This document shows positions 38,601 to 48,915 of a stretch of DNA of 64,000 nt, piece by piece (position 1 is the stretch's first letter; each line of letters starts with the position of its first letter). Position numbers and translations under genes: made by a program. The stretch is from Cranoglanis bouderius (Eukaryota > Chordata > Actinopteri > Siluriformes > Cranoglanididae), in contig CM042553.1 in NCBI GenBank assembly GCA_023630585.1, positions 18,810,520-18,874,519 on the forward strand, written 5' to 3'. A model generated the notes under the pieces. The model saw only the letters and a program-made list of their open reading frames with translations. It was not told where the DNA came from and did not search any database.

Positions 38601-39924
38601 CTAACATTTAGCTGGCTGATATCAATGAAGGACAAGAATGATGTGTAGATAAGATAAACCGCCTGCCAAGATGAAATATAATTGTGCCGACCCTGATTGA
38701 TATAAAGGCGTCATATTTTGTGCACTTTTTTAAAATTATTTTTAGCTGGCTAGCTTTCTGTTTAGCTGCAGTGTACCAGTCAGGGTTTGAATGAAATGAT
38801 GAGTGTACTCGGTTGTGGTTTGACCACACAGGTCATTTATATTCAGCTAAGAAAATCAGTTTGCCCCGGTGATCTAGCTGTCAAGCTGTGGTGATGTAGT
38901 TCAGACACCACCTACATATGAGCATTTAGACTTGGTAAAGTACACCAGGGTGCAAAAAGACAAGGAATGAAGACAAGGGAATTCATTTCAAGCAATAAGG
39001 TTTAGACTTTTTATTTTTCTAGAGATGTTTTTACGATTTGAAGTTTTCACAGCACGATAACCAAAAGTCTGAAAATACCACAGGTTTATAGTTTCACGCT
39101 ACTAATGAAACTGTAAAAATAAATAAATAAATAAATAAACACAAGCTTGTGGTGAAGGTTTTTAAAAATATATATATAGTGAAAACTTTGTGCATCCTTG
39201 TAATAGGTAGCGAATACCAAAGGGAAGCAAAAACATCTCGAAAGGAGAATCTAGACTTTGAGAACAATATGAGAGAAGTCTCTTACGTTGTCGGTATTTA
39301 TAAAGTTATAAAGTAAATGAGCTGAAAGACAGAATGGCAGTGAGGGGGAAAGTGGCACACTGAGCTAAAAAGCAAAACTTAACTAAACTAGCACTCCTTA
39401 ACCAGAAATACGTAGACTGTTTCGTTGAGTTTTGATCAGTAGCTCCGTGTTCTTCAGTGTCTTTAGCTGACGTCCACGATACGTTCACGGCCGTGATAGG
39501 AGTGGCATTAGAGGTGCTAATTTGTTTACAACAGTACTAGATTGCAAGGACAAAAAGTTTTCAGTGCAGTCGCATGTAGAAACGAAGGTGCAGGAGTATG
39601 ATTTATTGGAGTTCTTGTGGCGTCGAAGCTGTATAAGAACCACCGGAGTGAGGAACTTGATCGGGGTAATAAAAAAAAAAAATTTTTTAAATTTAATCAT
39701 GACCCTTTTTAGCCCCCACTTCCTCTTGCGTGTCCTCTGATTCTCTCAGCTGTAATGTTTTCACTTGGCTTGACCAATCTTTGCTCATTCTTCTTGAGAT
39801 ATCTGTTCTAACTCCGTCAGACTTCATACATTCTTCGAATTAGGTCCGGAGACTGAGAGGTAATGCCAAAAACTTTGACTTCCTTTTCGATATATATATA
39901 ATGTATGTATGTGTATTTACATAT
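38600..39924. other. Putative first intron of srsf9, nothing recognisable
   Basis: A/T-rich with short (ATAA)n and (TA)n runs near 39120 and 39170. No protein-like frame. Confidence 0.4.
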
Positions 39925-40333
39925 CAGTCCCTTCAGGATCTATCGAGGTGTTTTTTTTTTTTTGGCGATCGCAGAATCAAGCAAACTCGCAAGATATTCG
40001 GAGGAGCTTTCGGTTTTCCAAAATTACCGCAGATTTTCCACAGATTTGGGAAAAGATGCGTCACGTGACGTCATCACAACCTGCATTCAGGTGCGTCGAA
40101 CATGAGTACAGCTAAAAGGACTAACTTATGGCAAACATAACTGCGAAGGGCCATGCAAAACGATTTCGTGTAATCGCGATTTTGCCAATTCAAGTAGTTT
40201 TCCACACAAAAAAAAAGCACAAAAACTCCACCACAAAAAGTCGCACCACAGATTTTGAAAAAAGGTGCCGAAAATTCAAGCATTTTTGGCCGCAACAATC
40301 ACAAAATAACTCTGCGAAATCCTGTACGGACTG
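39925..40333. mobile_element. Non-autonomous DNA element, copy 2 (inverse orientation)
   Basis: Begins CAGTCCCTTCAGGATCTATC and ends ATCCTGTACGGACTG, inverted relative to each other. It contains the CATGAGTACAGCTAAAAGG and TGACGTCATCACAACCTGC segments of copy 1 in reverse. No clear target duplication. Confidence 0.7.
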
Positions 40334-40954
40334 ATCTATATATCTTATTTGTAACATCTTGCAATTCTAGTTTTTAAATAGTATAACTGAGGTACATTTA
40401 GCTTGAACACGTTTGCATCAAGGCTCTATTTTATATAAACAATAAATCTGTGTTAAGTGTGATTCGCTTCACATTGTAAAGGGAGGTTAGTGCACCTGCA
40501 CTGAACATCAACGTGCCATTGTGATTGATGCAAATTACTTTCGGAGTTTATGTAAAGCTTCTGACGAGAAGCCCCAGACAAATACAACCGTAAATACGGC
40601 CTCACACTGCTAGCTGCATTACACTTCTTGGAATTATTTCTTCCATAGAAATGTGATGCTTTTTTTTTTTTTCTTTTTTTTTTTTTTTCTCCCCCCGTCA
40701 TGGCCAGATTTAACAACTCATTGATTATCCTGTGTTTTTAAGGTTTCAGACTCTGAAGTCGTGGAGAGGTCCTATGGTCTATTACTTGAGCTCAACATGT
40801 ACTTCTACCGCTGCTCTGCCCAGAGTTTAGAGTTTTAATTAAGGCATTTTTAGGAGGACGGACTAGACTCGGGATTGTTGCTCAACACCGTTTTGTGGAA
40901 CCCTGTATCTCATCGAAGGCTGCAGGTCCATCGAGCGTACATTTATTTAAAGTC

Positions 40955-43164
40955 ATGGCGGACGGGAGGATCTATGTGGGGAACCTTCCCATGGACGTGC
41001 AGGAGAGGGACATTGAGGATCTCTTCTTCAAATATGGCAAAATTCGGGATATCGAGCTGAAGAACAACCGCGGCACCATCCCGTTTGCCTTTGTTCGTTT
41101 TGAGGACCCACGGTGAGTTCCAGGGCTGATGTTGTCATTTTCACCATGACTGACTGAAGACAGGGAACATGGAGGAGCCATTTCTCAAAAGTCTCACAGT
41201 AGAAAGAAAGTTAGGAGCACTTTACTCTTTTCCTATAGGGATGCGGAGGACGCTGTCTATGGAAGGAATGGATATGGATTTGGAGACTGTAAGCTGCGTG
41301 TGGAATATCCTCGCTCCTCAGGATCCAAATTTGGCGGATCAGGTGGAGGACCGAGGGGAAGGTTTGGACCTCCGTCACGCAGATCTGAGTTCCGGGTTAT
41401 AGTTACGGGTAGGTCAGGACATCCAGTTCATTAAAGTGTGTTGTTTATATTTACTTGTGTATAGCTCAGCCCCTACAAATCATTTGGGGTGTTAGTAGAC
41501 ATGCATGGGGATACTTCACTGTTTGATTGGTATTTGTATCCATGAGTCCTGTTCTTGTTGTTTCAGGCCTTCCTCCCACTGGAAGTTGGCAAGACCTTAA
41601 AGACCACATGAGAGAGGCAGGAGATGTGTGCTTTGCTGATGTGCAGCGCGACGGTGAGGGAGTGGTGGAATTCCTTCGACGGGAAGACATGGAGTATGCC
41701 CTGCGTCGACTGGACGGCACGGAATTCAGATCCCACCAGGTTACACACTCAAGAGTCAATAGCAGAAACACTGACGGCCAAATTCACAAGTCTTGCATCT
41801 AGGGTGCATTATTACTCAGGGCTGTGGATCTCACGGGCAATATGTAGCCTGGGGGCCGGTTTATTTTTACGATTTTACAGTGGTTGTGATCACAGCCAAT
41901 TACTATTCTTATTTAGTGATTTTGTTATAGCACTAATTAACTGATTATTTGAACTTAACAGCTTTATCTTATAGCTTCTTAAATACAGGTGGGTTACAGG
42001 TTGTAGGAAAAACCAGTGGCTCTGTTAAAGGGGTCATATGATGCTTTTAAAAGTTCATTATTCTGTTTATTGGGCGTCACAGAATAGGTTAACATGCTTT
42101 AATGTTCAAAAAAACACATTATTTTTCACACACTGTACATTTATTGCAGTACCTCTATTCCCAGTCTTTCTCAAACGCTCTGTTTCAGTTCCGGTTTCTC
42201 CAAAGCCCCTCCTTCCGAAAAGGCCAGAGTGCTCTGATTGGCCAGCTGACCCACTGCATTGGCCAAAAACCTCAAGCGTGTGTCGGAAATGTAATGCCCC
42301 CTTACCATAATCGCGAGCTTCAGCTTCCAAGGCTTCTAAAGCAATTATAAACAGTTAATAATGTCGTCGGTTTTACCGTATCAGTTTGAGCCCGAGTCAG
42401 ATTCTGAAAATGCGGATGATCGAGCAGATCAACCGGAACCAACTTTGCAAGCACGACTTGAGTAGAACGTTTCACAGTGGTAAGTTTTTGTTTTGTAACT
42501 CTCTTACCTTTCAGATACGATGTTATAACGGTTTAATTTGTCTTCTTCACTGTAACAACTTTGTCCTGAAGTGACAACATAAAATACAGGTTTTAAAAAA
42601 AAAATGTAATGAATTAAAAAAAATTTTAAAAATATGGCGGCATTATGCTGATATTTCGAATTTTGAAGTAGACGTTTGCGGAATTAATATCTGGACTTCG
42701 ATCGAGGCATTTTAAGCAGGTCTGGAGCAGTGTTCTCTGTTAAGACAGAATAAATCCCTTTGTGAGACTGAGCTGTGTAACTTTGCAGATCTTATACATG
42801 CACACATAGATACACAGTAAAGGAAAACAAAAAAAAAAAAAAAGCATCATATGACCCCTTTAAGCAAGTGGGAGTAACTTATGTTGCTGGCATGATTTGG
42901 GTCCTTAGAGGGAAGCATCACTGCAAATCAATACAAAGTTCTTCACACTTAGTAGAACAGTTCGTGCTGGTCTTCCATTTAATTTGTCACCCATCTGTAT
43001 ATAAAATATACTGCTTATCACATTGCTATGAAAAGATATGGCGCATTCAATTCCTCCTGGGAAGTTCGTATTTACGAGTTGGGAAGTCGTAACTACAAAC
43101 GTCAGGCGTGTTCACGTCACTTTGGTGTACCGTCTCTTAATTAACTACAAAAAAAACGACAGCA

Positions 43165-43202
<38 letters not shown>

Positions 43203-43890
43203 TACATCTAGAAAATGAAGAACATATTGTGTTTTGCCTTTTTGTTTTTAATCAATTTATGAAGCCACTGTAAATGTTATCGTTACATATTATAATTGTA
43301 CAATGCTATCGTATTTTGTGCAGGAAATTATTGTAAATAAATTTTTTTTTTAAAAATCCTGACAGACATGTTAAGCCTTTTGCTTGTATTTCAGTAACTT
43401 GCTGCATATACACCAAACACATAATAACTGAAATCAGCGTCTGAGACGAGCGAACATTCAATTTCAATACATTTGCATCCATTGAGTTCGCCATGATTTC
43501 TTCTTTCTGAGCTCAAAGAAAATCCCCACTCGTAATTACGACTTTGTAGCGGCGCTCCTGTTCAACTCGTACATACGATCTTCCTGACGTGACTTGAACG
43601 CATCGATAGTCTTGGTCGGTTGCTAGAGTAGTGAGCACGGGTTTAACGGCGTTCTCTGTTTCGTCCTACAGGGTGAGACGGCCTACATCAGAGTACTGGA
43701 GGAGCGCGGCACAAGCTGGGGTCGTTCCCGTTCTCGCTCCAGGTCTCGTGGGCGGTACACTCCTCCGTACCAGAGCCGAGGCTCTCCTCCTCGCTACCGC
43801 TCCCCTCCACGCCATATGGCTCGTCTCAGCCCTCCCTCGCGAAGACCACCGCCTCAGCACCACAGCCCACCGCCACGCCACTATCGGTAA
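40955..43890 (+). CDS. srsf9: Serine/arginine-rich splicing factor 9
   Basis: SR protein acting in the nucleus in constitutive and alternative pre-mRNA splicing. Four coding exons, 40955-41112, 41239-41408, 41567-41739 and 43672-43890 (TAA), give 239 residues; human SRSF9 has 221. RRM1 has RNP2 RIYVGN (5-10) and RNP1-like GTIPFAFVRF (40-49). The pseudo-RRM2 carries the invariant SWQDLKD (116-122) that marks the SRSF1/SRSF9 group. A short Gly-rich linker separates them. The RS region is small (RSRSRSRSRGR near 186-196) and continues as a Pro/His/Arg-rich tail, as in SRSF9 rather than SRSF1. The neighbour triap1 is also its human neighbour, supporting the assignment. SRSF1 is the alternative but has a long RS domain. 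The start is the only ATG placed directly before RRM1. Confidence 0.93.
42029..42859. mobile_element. piggyBac-like MITE with TTAA target sites, in srsf9 intron 3
   Basis: Perfect 16-bp terminal inverted repeats AGGGGTCATATGATGC (left) and its reverse complement (right, ending at 42859). Both sides have TTAA (42025-42028 and 42860-42863), the signature target duplication of piggyBac-type elements. There is no transposase; an inner segment (TGCTCTGATTGGCCAGCTGA) is GC-rich. Confidence 0.9.
43035..43612. repeat. Repeat with inverted arms in srsf9 intron 3
   Basis: GGCGCATTCAATTCCTCCTG, GTCGTAACTACAAACG and GTTCACGTCAC at the left have partly inverted partners at the right (CTCGTAATTACGACTTTGTA, CTGACGTGACTTGAACGCAT). 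This is a MITE-like element with a 32-base T run inside (43166-43197). Confidence 0.55.
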
Positions 43891-44255
43891 ACGGCCAACG
43901 AGTTCAAACCTGTTTAAAACCCTCCCTCATGTCCTACCTTTTTTTAAATTTTTTTTTTTTTTTTTTTTTTTAATTTTGTAATTTACATTCCGCAATTGAG
44001 ACCATCCCCGGAAGGCCTTAGTCTCTGTTCACGAGTCTCGAAAGATGAAAACGTTCCTCTTCTGGTCAGTAATAACTGGATAATTCATAACTGCCAGGAA
44101 GAGAGATTTTATCATTTAGGACAGACGTCACGATTAAATCATTTGTCCACCTTTGTTGTTATTGTGGCAAAAACGGCTGTTCTTACAGAAGTTGTGCTAA
44201 TCTGTTAAATCTTCTAAATCTCTTCTTTTAAATAAAATGAAAACAAGGCTTATGT
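43891..44255 (+). other. srsf9: 3' UTR of srsf9
   Basis: Follows the TAA and ends after AATAAA at 44231-44236. It has a T-rich run at 43939-43972. Confidence 0.65.
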
Positions 44256-44326
44256 TGTTTGTTTTCTAATGTACTCCCTCCCTTCATTTTTGTATCATGA
44301 TAGAGATGTATGAAAAGTGTGCTTGG

Positions 44327-44360
<34 letters not shown>

Positions 44361-44787
44361 CTTTCTTTCTTTCCCCTCCCCCCCAATTAAAGATTTGAGT
44401 CATGGTGGTGTTCTCTCTTGGTTTCCTGACCTGAGTGACATGAGGAAGGAAAAAAAACACGCACACAAATGTAAGGAAAATTGCGTTTCAAATGTATTAG
44501 TCATATTTCAGAGGCATGTTAACAGCGGCTTTAGTATTCCACTCATCCGGCATTTTAAACGGCTTCATTACATCTACCACATATGGATTCCCTGCCTACA
44601 AGCAAAAACAAAAATCGACCTGCGGTGTCCTGTAGCATTCCAGTTGACTAAGTTTTAAACAGCTTTGCTCTGCACCCGAAAAAGTTCTCAATCGTAAGTC
44701 ATCACGTATGATGCAAACATCGGCAGTGCGATCCAGGATGATTTCCCACCAGTAATTCAGAAGAATGATGGTTCCATCAAAGTCACA

Positions 44788-47576
44788 TCAACTGCCTGGT
44801 TTCTCTTTGTTCGGACCCATGAACTCCACGCCATCGATAGGGATGTTCTTTTCTTTGATAGCTTTCTGAAAGGCAAAATCACATTAGTATTAATCAGGCA
44901 AGTGGTACTGAACACTGAAAGCTTCTGGGAGAAAACATTAATCCAGTACCGTTATGTTAAATTCGTCTGTATGTCAGAAAATCGTACGTTCATATCCTGA
45001 TGATGCCACAGCTGTCCGTGACTGGGAGTACGATAAAAAGGAAAAAAATGGACGTTCTTTCCGGGCGGGAGGGATGGCATACTCTGTCTCTCCTGTCAAT
45101 CACAGCAACATTAACCAATCCTGGATGTCTGTGATCTCATGTACAGGTGCATCTCAATAAATTAGAATATCATGGAAAAGTTTGTTTATTTCAGTAATTC
45201 AACTCAAATTGTGAAACTCGTGTATTAAATAAATTCAATGCCATAGACTGAAGTAGTTGAAGTCTTTGGTTCTTTTAATTGTGATGATTTTGGCTCACAT
45301 TTAACAAAAACCCACCAATTCACTATCTCAACAAATTAGAATATGGTGACATGCTAATCAACTCAAAACACCTGCAAAGGTTTCCTGAGCCTTCAAAATG
45401 GTCTCTCGGTTTGGTTCACTAGGTAAGCCACAAACATTCATTGCCAAAGAAGCTGGCTGTTCACAGAGTGCTGTATCCAAGCATGTTAGCAGAAAGTTGA
45501 GTGGAAGGAAAAAGTGTGGAAGAAAAAGATGCACAACCAACCGAGAGAACCGCAGCCTTATGAGGATTGTCAAGCAAAATCGATTCAAGAATTTGAGTGA
45601 ACTTCACAAGGAATGGACTGAGGCTGGGGTCAAGGCATCAAGAGCCACCACACACAGACGTGTCAAGGAATTTGGCTACAGCTGTCGTATTCCTCTTGTT
45701 AAGCCACTCCTGAACCACAGACAACATCAGAGGCGTCTTACCTGGGCTAAGGAGAAGAAGAACTGGACTGTTGCCCAGTGGTCCAAAGTCCTCTTTTCAG
45801 ATGGGAGCAAGTTTTGTATTTCATTTGGAAACCAAGGTCCTAGAGTCTTGAGGAAGGGTGGAGAAGCTCATAGCCCAAGTTGCTTGAAGTCCAGTGTTAA
45901 GTTTCCACAGTCTGTGATGATTTGGGGTGCAATGTCATCTGCTGGTGTTGGTCCATTGTGTTTTTTGAAAACCAAAGTCACTGCACCCGTTTACCAAGAA
46001 ATTTTGGAGCACTTCATGCTTCCTTCTGCTGACCAGCTTTTTGAAGATGCTGATTTCATTTTCCAGCAGGATTTGGCACCTGCCCACTCTGCCAAAAGCA
46101 CCAAAAGTTGGTTAAATGACCATGGTGTTGGTGTGCTTGACTGGCCAGCAAACTCACCACACCTGAACCCCATAGAGAATCTATGGGGTATTGTCAAGAG
46201 GAAAATGAGAAACAAGAGACCAAAAAATGCAGATGAGCTGAAGGCCACTGTCAAAGAAACCTGGGCTTCCATACCACCTCAGCAGTGCCACAAACTGATC
46301 ACCTCCATGCCACGCCGAATTGAGGCAGTAATTAAAGCAAAAGGAGCCCCTACCAAGTATTGAGTACATGTACAGTAAATGAACATACTTTCCAGAAGGC
46401 CAACAATTCACTAAAAATGTTTTTTTTTTAATTGGTCTTATGAAGTATTCTAATTTGTTGAGATAGTGAATTGGTGGGTTTTTGTTAAATGTGAGCCAAA
46501 ATCATCACAATTAAAAGAACCAAAGACTTAAACTACTTCAGTCTGTGTGCATTGAATTTATTTAATACACGAGTTTCACAATTTGAGTTGAATTACTGAA
46601 ATAAATGAACTTTTCCACGACATTCTAATTTATTGAGATGCACCTGTATGTGGAAGAGGACAGGTAATGCTTTCCTTTGAGTGTTATGCTGCCCTTTTTG
46701 TGAGTTTTGGCTACAAGGAAGTAATAAGAAACTATGGCTCAAAGAGTCACTTATTTTATTATTATTTATTTAGTTGTTTTTTTGTGTTTTTTTTTTTTTT
46801 TACATATTACTGCACTAATAACTAGCAGGTTGTGAGTTTAAATCTCAAGACTGCAAGATCCCAGACTGCCTGAAAGTCACTTTAGCTGAAAACATATGGG
46901 ACTGAAACTTAGATTTCAGTATGACACTGAAGGAGGCTATAAACGCAGAAAACAGGTAATATGGAGAAGATATCTCAGATCTGAGGAACAAAGACAAACA
47001 AAACATTCTAGCTTTCTTCCATCAAAGCGTGTCTACCATATGTTAAACCATTTAATTAGAAAACAGCTTAACATGCTTTGAAATAAACCCGGTGGTATAG
47101 TATTCCTGACATTGTGGGAATCTGTTCAGCATGATATAGGTTTAAGGAGCATCAAATGCAGTAGAATCCATTCCTGTTTAACCTCGTTATAAGAATTGCA
47201 ATAACTGATGTAATATGAAGGTGGGTCAGCTTCAGTTCTTGTGATTCTGCACAGTTTTCCCTACACCTGTTTCCCTGAACCTGTACAGAACAAAGATCCA
47301 TCAGATGAGAACCTGAATATCTCTTGATTATTATCTATAAACAGACAAGAGAGATAATTCTTGCTTTAGTTGATGATTATCAAGCTGAGAGACGACCAGA
47401 AGATCAGTTAAGGTTGTATACGTCTTTACCTGAACACAGGACTGATATTTCTTGAACACCTCGGTGCACGGGTCATCACTCCGGTCTCCTTTCAGGAATT
47501 TCTCGGCGAACCAGCGGTTAAAACACTGGTCATATTCGCGCTTCAGCTCAGTGCAGCTTTCACCCACGCTGTTCAT
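44788..47576 (-). CDS. triap1: TP53-regulated inhibitor of apoptosis 1
   Basis: Small mitochondrial intermembrane-space protein that pairs with PRELI-family lipid carriers to move phosphatidic acid towards the inner membrane and restrains apoptosis. Two exons, 47576-47430 and 44865-44788, join in phase 0 to give 74 residues (human 76). The twin CX9C motif is intact: C8-C18 and C37-C47, the four cysteines oxidised by the MIA40 system. The sequence around them (REYDQCFNRWFAEKFLKGD) is almost unchanged from the human protein as I remember it, and the second exon begins KAIKEKNIPIDGVEFMG. The 2.6-kb intron hosts a nearly intact Tc1-like transposon (45144-46646) in the opposite orientation. The gene is tail to tail with srsf9, 0.5 kb from its polyadenylation signal. 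p53 control is known for the human gene; I did not identify a response element here. Confidence 0.95.
45144..46646 (+). mobile_element. Nearly intact Tc1-like transposon in the triap1 intron
   Basis: 1503 bp between two TA dinucleotides (45142-45143 and 46647-46648). The terminal sequence CAGGTGCATCTCAATAAATT is identical at both ends when reversed. The inverted repeats run about 200 bases (to about 45352 and from about 46440) with an inner repeat of the CTCAACAAATTAGAATA motif, an IR/DR arrangement as in Sleeping Beauty-type Tc1 elements. It encodes one uninterrupted transposase. Confidence 0.97.
45398..46363 (+). CDS. Tc1-like transposase, open full length
   Basis: 321 residues without stop or frameshift. 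A helix-turn-helix DNA-binding part (about 10-100; FIAKEAGCSQSAVSKHV is the first helix-turn-helix) is followed by the DDE domain. The catalytic triad is present: D135 in VLFSDGSKF, D225 in IFQQDLAPAHSAK, E260 in NPIENLW, with the 34-residue D-E spacing of Tc1. Two near-invariant but non-catalytic residues differ: SDE is SDG and SPDLN is SPHLN. The length matches family members that start MVSRFGS. It would cut and paste DNA at TA sites. The protein may still fold, but the two substitutions make activity doubtful. Confidence 0.92.
   Translation: MVSRFGSLGKPQTFIAKEAGCSQSAVSKHVSRKLSGRKKCGRKRCTTNRENRSLMRIVKQNRFKNLSELHKEWTEAGVKASRATTHRRVKEFGYSCRIPLVKPLLNHRQHQRRLTWAKEKKNWTVAQWSKVLFSDGSKFCISFGNQGPRVLRKGGEAHSPSCLKSSVKFPQSVMIWGAMSSAGVGPLCFLKTKVTAPVYQEILEHFMLPSADQLFEDADFIFQQDLAPAHSAKSTKSWLNDHGVGVLDWPANSPHLNPIENLWGIVKRKMRNKRPKNADELKATVKETWASIPPQQCHKLITSMPRRIEAVIKAKGAPTKY
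46648..47429. other. triap1: Rest of triap1 intron 1
   Basis: Unique A/T-rich sequence with a T-rich run (46779-46801). No other feature. Confidence 0.6.
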
Positions 47577-48040
47577 TTCGAGGCAAAGAAACTAAAAACA
47601 GATGATATAAGTTTCCGACAGTGTAGCCGAGCCTAAGGTAATGTGCACCTATCTATCTATCCGTCATAACCCCGAGCCGATTTTCCTCTTGACTGTGCTT
47701 CTTCGTACCACGTGGTCAACAAACGGCGCAGGATGATGACGCTGCGTCAGGCTAGCTCGGTTTGAAAGGGCTGTTTTGTAGCTGTAGGCTACGTTTTGGT
47801 CGAGACTTTTCTCAGTCAAAAATATCATTAGCACCTTATGTTCAGATTCCTGCACTCATCAAGCTGGTTTGTGGTAATAGCTCTTTATGAATTGACAACA
47901 GCTTGGTAAGCACTTTGATGAAAATAACAATCATACCCAAATAAGCTCCAGTACAATAATTACTTCCTATGTAGCTTATGAATTCGTCATAATGCCATTT
48001 GTTATTTCATTACTGTTCTAAACTTGAACCAAACTTATAT

Positions 48041-48121
<81 letters not shown>

Positions 48122-48915
48122 CACCCTTCATGAAAATCAGTCTAAATTAAATATGTAGAAAGATGAGTGATGTTGAGGGAAAATCCACCCTGAATGACGT
48201 GCATATTAATCTTTATAATTAACACATGATCCTCAGCACAGTCGATGATTTACTCCGTAAGGAAATTCTGAGTTGACTTCTTTTCATCGACATGTTGTTC
48301 TGTTTTCACTTCAGACTACTTGCTCAGTGCCACGACTGGGATTTAGCCCTTGCTTCATCTCTACCTAAAGAAAGCGATGCAGCAGTGCTTTAGTCATTTA
48401 GTCAGTGAAGCTCTCTCACCTCCTGATCTGTATTCTCTGTTCGAACGGCTTCCAAAAACAGACCAACTTTCATGCCAGTACCACCGTCAACGCCATCACG
48501 CTCGTCATCTCATAGATTGCCAGCCAGCCAAGCGGAGTCTCTGCAGCAACATCTCCACCGCTTCTAGGTTGGATTTCTCGTTAATGTGACCTAAAACGTC
48601 ACTGGAAAATGGTGGGCAAGAAAAAAAAAAAAAAAAAGTGATAGTGAAATCTGACGATTAGTATCTGTGTTTGAGTTCGTTGAATTTTTTCTCCTGTTAG
48701 ATGCCAGTGTAACTGCACCAGTAATGTTCTGTGTGAGCAAAGGCAAAAACACTACTGTGCAAAGCAGAGTGATTTGGAGGCTGTAGGGGGTGAACACTGA
48801 GTGTCTCTTTTTTTCATAAACACAACTGAAGTAAATAATTCCACACTCTTATTACGATCGATTGCACAGTAGCAGTGAAAAGCAAATCAGTGAAAAGCAA
48901 ATAAGTGAAGCAAGA
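47577..48915. other. triap1 upstream region and space to sgsm1 3' end
   Basis: The triap1 promoter should lie at about 47590-47780, a CpG-containing stretch (GCGCAGGATGATGACGCTGC) without TATA. A long (TA)n tract follows at 48043-48119. The frame at 48350-48589 resembles no known protein. Confidence 0.45.
48043..48119. repeat. (TA)n microsatellite, 77 bases
   Basis: Uninterrupted alternating A and T, self-complementary. Confidence 0.97.

Noticed and set aside
41560..41771. Minus-strand frames opposite srsf9 exon 3
   Set aside because: Shadows of the RRM2 coding exon.
44317..44658. 113-codon plus-strand frame starting MCLGFFFF
   Set aside because: Poly(T) translation downstream of srsf9, with no protein-like content.
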